From positions 1-27,419 of IMG/VR virus record IMGVR_UViG_3300029787_000259: a stretch of DNA of 27,419 nt; one strand, written 5' to 3'. The DNA is from a virus. The notes beneath the pieces were generated by a model, which saw only the letters and a list, made by a program, of their open reading frames with translations, was not told the DNA's origin and ran no database searches. Position numbers and translations under genes: made by a program. This document shows positions 19,819 through 27,419 of this stretch, piece by piece; the first letter of the stretch is position 1, and each line of letters opens with the position of its first letter.

Positions 19819-22236
19819 CTAGTTTTCTTTGATGCGTTTAGCTGTTTCAGCTTTGCCGCGATTGTTAATCTTTTCTAAGCGGTCATAGCCAATGATCTTA
19901 GCAATGTGGGCAGGGACAATGACTTCACCGCGAGATACAGCTATGTCAATCTCTTGGGTAGACGGGCCACCCATGTCTTTTTTACCTGCTTTTACGTACG
20001 CCTTTTTAAGCATGTCTGCTATGTCTTCTTCGCCCGCAAACTCTACTGCCGCTGCGTTAATAACAAACGTACCTTCGCTAACAGACATAGGCTTGTCGTC
20101 AGCCACTGTTGCAGCCTCTGACACTTGTGACGGTGGACGCTCTACGAAACCTGCGGGGCTACCCTGCTGTACTGGACCGCCGGGTGCGTAACCAACGCGA
20201 CCACCGGACTTGAACGGCGTACCATAGCCAACATCCCCTCCCGTTGGAGATTCTCCTTTGCCGATATCTTGAGATGTCTGATCCCCTGAAGTTTCACTAA
20301 TTTCTTGCTGTCTTCTATCAGGTGTAAATGCTGCAGTTTGAACAATTTCTTGTTGTCTTCTATCGGGTGTAAATGCCGTTTCTTGCGCTTTTTTCTGTTG
20401 TGCTTCTAGCTGTTTTTCTCTGTTATCTATTGCTTCGGGAGTAAAGCTTTTTATTATGTCAACGGCTGTCATTCTATCTTTGCGGTAATCACCCAAATCA
20501 ACACTTCTTGTTGTACCAAACGTACCTTTGCTGTACGTACCACTGCGAATAGCTGCCATCATAGCCTCTACACTGCTTGCTGGTACACCGTACTGTGCAG
20601 CTAACGCTTTTCCTGCTTCCATTGTGCCACTTGCCGCAGAGCCATACGCTGTGTGAAAGTTGCCGTACGCATCGTAGTTACCGCCAAGTGCTTTTGCTGT
20701 AGCGGCGTCTAGCAGTCCGTCTTTTCCAAATCTTTCATAGCTGCCTGTAGGTGCGCCATCAGGTCCATCCAACTCAGTTTCAACCATTGTGCCGGGAATG
20801 TACCCTTTAGTAATTTCTTCACTTCTATAAATAGCTTGTGAATTTGCCCCGCTAGGAAGTGTACCGTTGTATAACTTTTTTCCGGGTCTGCGGTGAACAA
20901 CCTGTCCGTTTATTGACATCAAGTTGCCCGCAGTGCCACCTGTTATTCCTATTGCTTCGGCAGTTTTTAGCTGTGAGTCTCTGTTTATTTTTCCTGCTAG
21001 TTGCATGACTGGACCAAACACGGGACCGACGCCTAAACCAACACCCGCTACTCCACCGACTATATTTGTGGGATCGGATAACTGTTTTTTCATAAAGTTA
21101 CCAAACTCAGATTGACTTGCGTCTACGCCTTTTTTAGTTTTGACTTCATCCATCTGATTAAAGTTTTTTATGTAGTCATCGTAGTTCACGTCTTGTATGT
21201 CATAGGCGGGACGACCGGACATCGTTGTTTGGGTAAATATGTTTGCTCCGGGAGCCTCGTCACCACCCGCTGTTACAGGGCTAAGTACGTTGGCTACTAC
21301 CGGGGGCTTTTCGTCTTCTTCTTCTTCGTCCGTATCTATTACTTCTGCCGCAACGTTGGGCATGTTGTAAAAATCAATAAATGACTCCTGATATTGTTCA
21401 GGTGTAATTTCGTCTGATCTAGTAAAGTAATCAACCATGCCACCCTCTGCTAAGTTTAATTTTTTATTGGAATCTATCATACCACCTGCACTCATCTGTA
21501 GTGGAAGGTCTATATTTACGTCCCTGTCTTTTGTACCCAAATAGTTAGCTAAGTATTCCCCTGCTAACTCTGGACTAGCTAGCGAACGTGTAAGTACGCT
21601 TTTAAAATCTGTTGGTACGTTTCGTTCTTTTGGATTAAAGTTATACGTGTCTCTAATTTTAGCAATTTTATTATCTACATCAAAAGCGTTGTACTTGCCC
21701 AAGCTAGTTGCTACAACGTATCTAGGGTCAGTAAATGAACTGTAAGCAGAATCAAGAAACGATTTATCTACTTGACTTCCCTGTGGAGAACCTCTGCCTG
21801 TGTACGCTGCATACGGTGTGGGTCTGTATGGATTTACGGATGTTTTATCTCTAGTTCTTTCAAAGCTATCAAGAAGTTTTTGTATGTTGGTTTGGACAAT
21901 ATTATCTGAAACCGAACCCGACGTTGCGTATGTTCTATCTGCTGATAAATCTTGTGCGTATTTTTCTCTTTTCTTATTGTACTCTTTCGTCTTTTCAGCC
22001 ATGAATACCATCTCTACCAGTTCGTCTTCAGTAAAGTCGGCGGCTGTAATTGGGCGTTCTACTCCTGTAAGATTTTCTACAAGCAGTCTTACGTTAGTGG
22101 GTATTTTATTGTATAGGGAACGAACGATACCTTCGGAGTCTTTTGAAGAAGCTACACGCTTACGTATTTTTTCACGTTGCTTATCATCCGCTTCAATCTG
22201 TTTCTTTTGTCTTTGTTTAGGTGTTTCAATGCCCAT
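19819..22236 (-). CDS. Large virion-associated protein with C-terminal conserved module (805 aa)
   Basis: An 805-residue protein between portal and scaffold. The N-terminal 130 residues are charged helices (MGIETPKQRQKKQIEADDKQ). Short GG motifs (SAGGMIDSNKKLN; LAEGGMVDYF; later KSGGRVGYAPGG) recur. Around residues 390-420 is a Gly-rich hydrophobic stretch (IVGGVAGVGLGVGPVFGPVM), possibly membrane-active. The AAxFTPDRRQQEI unit is repeated twice near residue 650. The last about 110 residues (MSVSEGTFVINAAAVEFAGE; EIDIAVSRGEVIVPAHIAKI) form a module I remember from several marine phage proteins of unknown function. A role as internal or ejected protein, or head-assembly factor, is inferred from position and the hydrophobic stretch. 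No enzyme motif is seen. Confidence 0.6.
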   Translation of the reverse strand: MGIETPKQRQKKQIEADDKQREKIRKRVASSKDSEGIVRSLYNKIPTNVRLLVENLTGVERPITAADFTEDELVEMVFMAEKTKEYNKKREKYAQDLSADRTYATSGSVSDNIVQTNIQKLLDSFERTRDKTSVNPYRPTPYAAYTGRGSPQGSQVDKSFLDSAYSSFTDPRYVVATSLGKYNAFDVDNKIAKIRDTYNFNPKERNVPTDFKSVLTRSLASPELAGEYLANYLGTKDRDVNIDLPLQMSAGGMIDSNKKLNLAEGGMVDYFTRSDEITPEQYQESFIDFYNMPNVAAEVIDTDEEEEDEKPPVVANVLSPVTAGGDEAPGANIFTQTTMSGRPAYDIQDVNYDDYIKNFNQMDEVKTKKGVDASQSEFGNFMKKQLSDPTNIVGGVAGVGLGVGPVFGPVMQLAGKINRDSQLKTAEAIGITGGTAGNLMSINGQVVHRRPGKKLYNGTLPSGANSQAIYRSEEITKGYIPGTMVETELDGPDGAPTGSYERFGKDGLLDAATAKALGGNYDAYGNFHTAYGSAASGTMEAGKALAAQYGVPASSVEAMMAAIRSGTYSKGTFGTTRSVDLGDYRKDRMTAVDIIKSFTPEAIDNREKQLEAQQKKAQETAFTPDRRQQEIVQTAAFTPDRRQQEISETSGDQTSQDIGKGESPTGGDVGYGTPFKSGGRVGYAPGGPVQQGSPAGFVERPPSQVSEAATVADDKPMSVSEGTFVINAAAVEFAGEEDIADMLKKAYVKAGKKDMGGPSTQEIDIAVSRGEVIVPAHIAKIIGYDRLEKINNRGKAETAKRIKEN

Positions 22237-22240
22237 AAAA

Positions 22241-22465
22241 TTAATTTTCAGTCTTTACGACTGCCTCGTAGCTATCCTTGAGTTTCAGGAGCATTTCCAG
22301 TAAAGCCAGCTTCCCCTGCGCTTGGCGCAGTTCCGACTCCGATTGTGCCGTTACCACGCCCCGAATCGTCAACTCCTTGAGGTTGACTAGGTACTCCTTG
22401 AACGGGTCCCATTCCTTGCTGTTGAGCATCGGGGCCAGCATCCGGGCTTGGTCCTTGTTGAGCAT
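22241..22465 (-). CDS. Small helical protein overlapping the portal gene in another frame (74 aa)
   Basis: A 74-residue, well-formed helical protein (MLNKDQARMLAPMLNSKEWD; FKEYLVNLKELTIRGVVTAQ; SESELRQAQGKLALLEMLLK). It resembles small proteins after portal genes in other podoviruses (LNSxEWxxFKEYLxxLKELxxxxxxxAxSExELRQxQG). It starts at ATG 22465 with AAGGA 10 bases upstream, and 194 bases of it lie inside the 3' end of the portal gene in a different frame. It ends just before the 805-residue gene. The charged helices with regular hydrophobic spacing and the ribosome-binding site support that it is expressed. Its role is unknown, perhaps connected with portal or head assembly. Confidence 0.7.
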   Translation of the reverse strand: MLNKDQARMLAPMLNSKEWDPFKEYLVNLKELTIRGVVTAQSESELRQAQGKLALLEMLLKLKDSYEAVVKTEN

Positions 22466-24392
22466 TTTGCATCATTCCTTGTAACATCTGTGCGTACACT
22501 TGCGCTTCGTTTTGATCGTTGACTAAGCTATCAGGATCAATGTCCTGTGATATAGCTAGTTCACGCATAAGATTAGGTATCTTTACAAACGGGGCAAGCA
22601 TTGGGTTAGCTACCGTCTGTAGCAACGAGGTAAGACGTTGTGTGCGTACTTCTTTTTGCATTACCGCAGCTACACCGCGTGGTTTGATTTCTAAGTCGCC
22701 TGTAATGTCTTCTATGTTTTCACCAAACTGCATATTCCACTGGAAAAACGCTTCTCCAATCGGTTTTAGCAGATGATCGTCAATATTCTTAATCACAGTC
22801 TTCATAGAAAGCCCAGCAGACCCCATTAGCATCGATAGACCTGCTGCGGTACGTCCCGTACCCGTAACCCCTGTCTGACCGTGTGTAATCGACGGTATGC
22901 CCGTTTCTTCGTCAGCTAGTTGCCGACTAATTTGGTACATCTGTATGTTTTCGCCCGCTGTGTTAGGAAACTTTAGTCCGTTGATGGCTGTACCCGTCAC
23001 ACCAGACTGTCTACGAAAGATTTTGCCGGGAAAGATGTCCATGTTCTGTCCGGGAACCAGTGACGCTTCGTCCACATCAAAGACAAGGTTACCAGCTAGG
23101 GCTAGATTGTCGATTGCCATACGAACGTGACCGTTCATCAGCATCTGTGCGTCTTCCATGTTTTCAGCAACGCCCACACCCCAAATCTGATAGGGGTTGA
23201 TTTCAAATGGGAACGACTGGTAAGGAATACGTGCCGGAGTAAATGGGTTGACTACACAACGTAGCACCATTGTGCCACACACCCACACGTTGACCTGCAT
23301 TTGGTCAAACTCTGACATTTCGTTTGCGCCTTCAAAGCCTACTTCTTTTGCAAACTTGGAATCAAGGACACCCCAATATTCTAGGACTTCGTATCGGTTT
23401 TCCGAAATGTGTGGTTCTGTTTCGTCTTCGCGGATAGTGTCTTCGTAGTATTTATCTTCGTAGTTTGGTCCTTTTGCAAGGCACTCTTCTACGGCTTGTG
23501 CGTTAAAGTGTGGACGCATGATAAGACCACGAAGCTGTTGTCTGTTCATGCGGTGCCGTTCAATGACGTACTCGCAATCTTCTACAGACGTAGCAGAGGG
23601 GTCAGGGTGAAAGTCCCATACCGATACGTGTTCAATGCGAGGCACTGTTCTTTCGTACGGTGTGTACTCTCGTTCGCCTTCTTCGCTTGTAGTCCACTTG
23701 TGGACACGCTTGTAAAAGTTAAACGGCCCTTTGATGACGCCTGTACCAAACAGTGACGACTCAAAGATGGCTTTACGAAATTCACTCACTGCATTGGTAT
23801 CCATCAACTGATCGTGGATACACTTTTCCATTTTGCGGGCTTGCTCTTTGGCTGGTTCAAACTGGGGTTCGCCTACTTTAGACTTACCCGCTATAATCAT
23901 GTCACCAAAGTCTTTGCCGTACGTACCAAGCGTGTGGGGATCATCTGCGGACATTGCACCCGGAGCCACTGTACGTCCGTCACCGGGAAATCCGTACGGA
24001 TCAGCAGGTGCTTGTGACGCTTCATCAGCAGGGGTACGCATGTGTGCAAATTCTTCAATGCCTTCTGGCATCGGAGTTGATTCTACAACGAGTGGAAATT
24101 TCTTGTTAGCAAAGAGGATGTCGATAATTTGACCGTATGCTGCAAGAACCTTAGTCTTCGTGATCTTGATAAAGACCTTCGACTTTTCGCTGTCCCTGTA
24201 TTGCGTCGTAGAGTCGTATATGCCCCTGAAGTTTTTGTACGCTTGAAGCCACCTTTGCTCATTGGAAAATCTCCCATTTTCAGCATCTTCAAATCGTGCG
24301 CGAATGTGGCCCGCAAGTCCGGGCATCTGTTCGTCAGGATTCGTAATTGGAATCGCGTTTTCTTCTTCAGGCTCTAAAAAATTATCGGACAT
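22272..24392 (-). CDS. Portal protein
   Basis: A 706-residue portal, the ring at the head vertex through which DNA enters and leaves. Recognisable parts: N-terminal ARFEDAENGRFSNEQRWLQA, then a YGQIIDILFANKKFPLVVES segment; VWDFHPDPSATSVEDCEYVI, then RHRMNRQQLRGL in the middle; PFEINPYQIWGVGVAENMED, AQMLMNGHVRMAIDNLA and SITHGQTGVTGTGRTAAGLS in the crown/clip region; and a C-terminal Gln/Pro/Gly-rich tail (SPDAGPDAQQQGMGPVQGVP). The length fits large podovirus portals. The last 194 bases also encode another protein, which may explain the low-complexity tail. The gene follows the terminase and recombinase-like genes and precedes the scaffold and coat genes. Confidence 0.86.
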   Translation of the reverse strand: MSDNFLEPEEENAIPITNPDEQMPGLAGHIRARFEDAENGRFSNEQRWLQAYKNFRGIYDSTTQYRDSEKSKVFIKITKTKVLAAYGQIIDILFANKKFPLVVESTPMPEGIEEFAHMRTPADEASQAPADPYGFPGDGRTVAPGAMSADDPHTLGTYGKDFGDMIIAGKSKVGEPQFEPAKEQARKMEKCIHDQLMDTNAVSEFRKAIFESSLFGTGVIKGPFNFYKRVHKWTTSEEGEREYTPYERTVPRIEHVSVWDFHPDPSATSVEDCEYVIERHRMNRQQLRGLIMRPHFNAQAVEECLAKGPNYEDKYYEDTIREDETEPHISENRYEVLEYWGVLDSKFAKEVGFEGANEMSEFDQMQVNVWVCGTMVLRCVVNPFTPARIPYQSFPFEINPYQIWGVGVAENMEDAQMLMNGHVRMAIDNLALAGNLVFDVDEASLVPGQNMDIFPGKIFRRQSGVTGTAINGLKFPNTAGENIQMYQISRQLADEETGIPSITHGQTGVTGTGRTAAGLSMLMGSAGLSMKTVIKNIDDHLLKPIGEAFFQWNMQFGENIEDITGDLEIKPRGVAAVMQKEVRTQRLTSLLQTVANPMLAPFVKIPNLMRELAISQDIDPDSLVNDQNEAQVYAQMLQGMMQNAQQGPSPDAGPDAQQQGMGPVQGVPSQPQGVDDSGRGNGTIGVGTAPSAGEAGFTGNAPETQG

Positions 24393-24403
24393 TCAGTTAG
24401 TCC

Positions 24404-24628
24404 CTAGCTAAAGTAGTTACGGTCTTCTGCCATTTTGTTAAATGAAGCTTCGACTGTAGGCTTAGTCTGTTTTTTAGGCATGTCTTCTGCAAGCTTGCCC
24501 ATCTGTGTTTCACCAGTAAATTCTAGCTTTTCACGATACAGTGAGTTAACACCTGCTTGGTTGTCAATGCTCTCTTTGTCAGAGTTCATTATATATGACG
24601 CGCCGTAGTTGTAGTTATTGTCTGGCAT
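24404..24628 (-). CDS. Hypothetical protein before the portal (74 aa)
   Basis: A 74-residue hydrophilic protein, MPDNNYNYGASYIMNSDKES, then VNSLYREKLEFTGETQMGKL and a basic helix (AEDMPKKQTKPTVEASFNKM). It has no signal or membrane segment and is probably partly disordered. It lies 15 bases after the recombinase-like gene and 11 bases before the portal, so it is part of the packaging transcript. Small proteins at this place often take part in head or portal assembly. No family is recognised. Confidence 0.58.
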   Translation of the reverse strand: MPDNNYNYGASYIMNSDKESIDNQAGVNSLYREKLEFTGETQMGKLAEDMPKKQTKPTVEASFNKMAEDRNYFS

Positions 24629-24643
24629 AAATGCCTCCGTTGT

Positions 24644-26467
24644 TTATTGGGGTTGTGTTGATAGAAAGCTTTCAGGATTGTTTTGTTGTTCTGCCATTAT
24701 GCGTTCTATAGGTCTGGCTGATCCCAAGTCTGGTTGAGGAGAAGCCATAGATTGTCCTGCTGCTATAACGTCGCTTGGCGCAACAGGAAGAAATTCAGTT
24801 GCTCCCGCTACAAGTCCAACTGCAGTAGATACGGGTTCAGGTAGTCCTACTTCACTTGCTTTTTGTCTTACAGATGCAAAAGTATCCGGTGCAGCAAGAG
24901 TAGCTACTCCTACTGTTCCCACAATAGGAATAGACTTTTTAATTGGGCCGGGTATTTTATCTAAACCGCTTTTTAATTTATCCCACACGCCAAGCTCTTT
25001 TAGCTTGTCTACGGTTTCTTCTGATAGGCTTGCTGCAGGATTGTCGCCAGTTACATCAAGCTTGTTTTCATTGCGGACTCTTTGGCGTATTTCTTTTTCT
25101 CGTATTTTAGAGCGTTCATCTGTCTCAATCGCTGCCTCTTCTTTTGCAGGTATGTCTTTTTGCAGGTCAAGTCTTTCACTTCTTGCCTGTATTTCAGCGA
25201 GTCTTTGCTGTTCTAGGTTTGTCGCACGGTTTTGTGCTACAACTTCTGCATCCTCTGCTGTCACCGTACCTAGAGAAGTGCCTTCAGGTCCGGGGGCGAT
25301 ATTCCCACCACTAGGAACAACCGCAAACTTTGGTGAGCCTTCAGCTTCTAAGCGAGAGGCCGTTACGCCTAGTATACTAGGTAAATCATTAAGAACTTTA
25401 ACGCCTAAAGTCTCAGCCATGTAATTACGATACGCTCTCATAACTTCTTTTACGGCACTGCCCTCATCATCGAGGACAGGAGACACATACTTCATTGCGG
25501 TCATTTTTTTCAGACCACCCATCATGGCGTCGTAAGTCTCGTGGCCCATAATCTGACTAAGTTCAATGCCAGTCTTTAACTCGCCGTGCATGAGAGATGG
25601 GACAATCTTACGAACATCCATTGCATTTTTAAAGGGACGACCAAGAATCCCCTCATAGGGACGCATCTGTTCCATGATGCCACCCTGAACACGTACCCCG
25701 TTAAGAAGTTGTGTGTCTGTTATATCAAACAGAACACTCTGTCCGTTGGCTACGGCGCGATCCCGTGCGTCACGCAAAACTTCCAGCAAGACTTCATCTA
25801 TTTCTACAGGATTTCGTATTTTATTTACGCGCTGAAATTTGTCGGAAAATCGTCCGGTTTCAAAATTGATATCGTCAATCCCAATGTTGCGAACCTCTCC
25901 GGGACGCAGCGGAATCATTAGGTTGACAATTAGTGCATCCCGTATTTGATCTGCTTTGGGGCCAAGCTTTGTTTTGGTTATTTTTCCCTTCGCGTCAAGA
26001 ACTAAAGAGTCTTCAGTTATAGCATTAGTACCTGCTATGATTGCAGGAAGGGACTGTCTTCCGGGAGGGACAGCTTCAAATTTAATAACGCCCTTTCCCG
26101 CTTCACTCGTGCCGCGAGGTTGTTTGTTTTTAGAAAGTTCTAATTTACTGGCACGACCTGAAAATCCGTAGCCAAATTTGTAAGCGTAGTCTGCACCTTC
26201 TTCCGCCTGTGCTGCCAGCTTTGCAAGTTTCTGTTCTGTAGCACCCAACTCTACAAAATTAGCACTACTACCTATTTCTTGTAGTTCTCGTAAAAACTTG
26301 TCTGTTGACACTGTAGACCAGTTATCGTCCAGAGAATAGCCTAGTTTTTTTACACGATTGCGTATAGTTTTGGCTGCATTTCCTGTACGAACAGACATAG
26401 CTTCGCTAATGGTCAACGTACCATCGGCGGCTTTTCGTCCTATTTCAATGAGGTCTATCTCTGCCAT
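24644..26467 (-). CDS. Tyrosine-recombinase-like protein with long C-terminal extension (607 aa)
   Basis: Residues about 150 to 335 resemble the catalytic domain of tyrosine recombinases. Visible active-site residues are Arg188 (LMIPLRPGEVRNIGIDDIN), a beta-hairpin Lys near 216 (FQRVNKIRNPVEI), Arg286 (NAMDVRKIVPSLMHG), His309 (IELSQIMGHET) and Tyr327 (KKMTAMKYVSP). The first His of the HxxR motif is Met283, and the His-to-Tyr distance (18) is larger than the usual 9 to 10. Residues 1 to 50 look like a helix-turn-helix (TISEAMSVRTGNAAKTIRNR). The C-terminal 270 residues are not part of known integrases: a coiled coil (residues about 415-470) and hydrophobic segments (IKKSIPIVGTVGVATLAAPD; VSTAVGLVAGATEFLPVAPS). 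It directly follows the terminase gene. Function: DNA recombination, genome resolution or a structural derivative; uncertain. Confidence 0.68.
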   Translation of the reverse strand: MAEIDLIEIGRKAADGTLTISEAMSVRTGNAAKTIRNRVKKLGYSLDDNWSTVSTDKFLRELQEIGSSANFVELGATEQKLAKLAAQAEEGADYAYKFGYGFSGRASKLELSKNKQPRGTSEAGKGVIKFEAVPPGRQSLPAIIAGTNAITEDSLVLDAKGKITKTKLGPKADQIRDALIVNLMIPLRPGEVRNIGIDDINFETGRFSDKFQRVNKIRNPVEIDEVLLEVLRDARDRAVANGQSVLFDITDTQLLNGVRVQGGIMEQMRPYEGILGRPFKNAMDVRKIVPSLMHGELKTGIELSQIMGHETYDAMMGGLKKMTAMKYVSPVLDDEGSAVKEVMRAYRNYMAETLGVKVLNDLPSILGVTASRLEAEGSPKFAVVPSGGNIAPGPEGTSLGTVTAEDAEVVAQNRATNLEQQRLAEIQARSERLDLQKDIPAKEEAAIETDERSKIREKEIRQRVRNENKLDVTGDNPAASLSEETVDKLKELGVWDKLKSGLDKIPGPIKKSIPIVGTVGVATLAAPDTFASVRQKASEVGLPEPVSTAVGLVAGATEFLPVAPSDVIAAGQSMASPQPDLGSARPIERIMAEQQNNPESFLSTQPQ

Positions 26468-27419
26468 TTAGTATCCGAATACTTCGTCTTGAACTTGGTG
26501 GACGTGGTTCTTTATAGAACTTAGCTGTTGGTGTATGGAAGCGTAGCCACTCATGCGTGTCATCATTCCGTAGCGCAGCGCATCGTATGCGTGATCCTCT
26601 GCCTTTGTGTCTACGTCTTCGCTGTTTGTTTTGGAGAGCGGGATGCCAGCAATCTGTTTGACTATGTTGCTGCACGTAGAAAAGAAACGGATGCGAGGTT
26701 CCTCTGTGTACGGATTGTCAGCTAGGCGGCGGTGTATTTCCATTTTGCCTTGAATGCGGTTGCGGTCTGCTGGTGTCCAGCGAACGCCTTGTCGCATCAT
26801 TACCTCTGCAATCGAAGGCCCAAAACCCGTCTTGTTCCAGCAAGACGAGTCAAGGACCGTGTAGTGTGGTAATGGGTCTAGTTGTTCCGCTTCTAGTATT
26901 CTATCAGCTAGTTGTTCTGCTGTCAAGTGTTTTTCGTATAATTCTCTGTAAATCCAGATGTTGTCGTCCCAGTCGATTGCACCCCAGAGAACACATGAGG
27001 GTGCAGCATATCCGTAGTCGGCCATTCGTATGCGAGGCCAGTTGGTCGGCAGTTCAAACGGTTCGATGACGTGCTTGGTACGAGAAAACTCTGGGAAGGC
27101 CGCACCCTCTGCCACGTCCCAATCCCCTTCAAGAAGCCGCCTTCGTTCGACATCTGGGAGCGATCTCAGCATGGCCTCGTATTGGCCGTCTGCCATGAGA
27201 TGGGGATTATCAGTCAGCCGTGCCGGTACAAACTTGCGAAAGAACAACGGCTGACCTGCTTTTTCGTGACCGGGGGGCCACACAAACTCACGTCGCGTTT
27301 CTATATCGAACGCAGGAAAAGGCTTATTTTCTGGAGTTCCGTCGATGTAGGTTTTCTTGACCCACCAACCACCCACTCCTCCGGGGTTGGCAGTGCAGCG
27401 CATGTACAGGTGTTGCTGG
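26468..27419 (-). CDS. Large terminase subunit, C-terminal part (runs off right edge)
   Basis: The open frame continues past the window edge (upstream residues QQHLY precede Met at 27403), so the N-terminal ATPase part is mostly missing. The visible part starts near the end of the ATPase domain (YMRCTANPGGVGGWWVKKTY) and contains the RNase H-like nuclease that cuts the concatemer during packaging. Probable acidic active-site residues are the Asp in RIRMADYGYAAPSCVLW, the Asp in YTVLDSSCWN, and the Asp/Glu cluster DTKAEDHAYDALRYGM near the end. The spacing and motifs fit phage TerL nucleases. The stop lies directly before the recombinase-like ATG. Confidence 0.88.
   Translation of the reverse strand, partial: QQHLYMRCTANPGGVGGWWVKKTYIDGTPENKPFPAFDIETRREFVWPPGHEKAGQPLFFRKFVPARLTDNPHLMADGQYEAMLRSLPDVERRRLLEGDWDVAEGAAFPEFSRTKHVIEPFELPTNWPRIRMADYGYAAPSCVLWGAIDWDDNIWIYRELYEKHLTAEQLADRILEAEQLDPLPHYTVLDSSCWNKTGFGPSIAEVMMRQGVRWTPADRNRIQGKMEIHRRLADNPYTEEPRIRFFSTCSNIVKQIAGIPLSKTNSEDVDTKAEDHAYDALRYGMMTRMSGYASIHQQLSSIKNHVHQVQDEVFGY

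Noticed and set aside
24644-26467. Recombinase-like gene as proof of a temperate phage
   Set aside because: No repressor, excisionase or attachment-site-like repeat is visible, and the gene sits in the packaging block. Lysogeny cannot be concluded from this window.

Overview
This window is a piece of a tailed bacteriophage genome, most likely a marine, short-tailed (podovirus-like) phage of an alphaproteobacterial or similar marine host. The virion genes are of the types common in marine phage genomes, there is a head-to-tail adaptor and nozzle-like pair but no tape-measure or contractile-tail gene, and the small basic proteins belong to types I remember from marine phages and algal giant viruses. 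Every convincing gene lies on the minus strand, so the map reads from the right end to the left. Genes are packed with overlapping stop/start codons (TAATG, ATGA, TGATG), and no gap exceeds about 100 bases. I see no tRNA, CRISPR array, insertion sequence or replication gene.

Head and packaging block (27419 to 17333): the nuclease half of the large terminase (cut by the window edge); a 607-residue protein with a tyrosine-recombinase core in an unusual position; a small unknown; the portal, whose 3' end also encodes a second small protein in another frame; a large virion-like protein; a structured leader; the scaffold; the major capsid protein; and a decoration-like protein. The block ends in an intrinsic terminator.

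Middle block (17300 to 12207): a promoter fused to that terminator precedes a conserved 231-residue unknown, then a run of five very small, very basic proteins, then a lysis cassette (3-TM holin, second small membrane protein, T4-type lysozyme), two small unknowns, a Rieske-oxygenase-like protein that keeps its catalytic iron site but lacks the Rieske cluster ligands, and a one-pass membrane protein.

Tail block (12203 to 1): a near-consensus sigma70 promoter (TTGACT, 17 bases, TATAAT) precedes two tiny genes, the head-tail adaptor with an inserted beta-rich domain, a nozzle-like protein, four fibre-type genes (two ending in self-cleaving S74 chaperones, one in a C1q-like head), an XkdW-like small protein, an XhlA-like membrane protein, and a group of probable internal or ejected virion proteins running off the left edge.

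The most interesting points are the Rieske-less oxygenase, the recombinase-like protein inside the packaging genes, the cluster of basic mini-proteins, the overprinted portal end and the terminator/promoter fusion. Host-type promoters and a terminator imply that late transcription here relies on host RNA polymerase.
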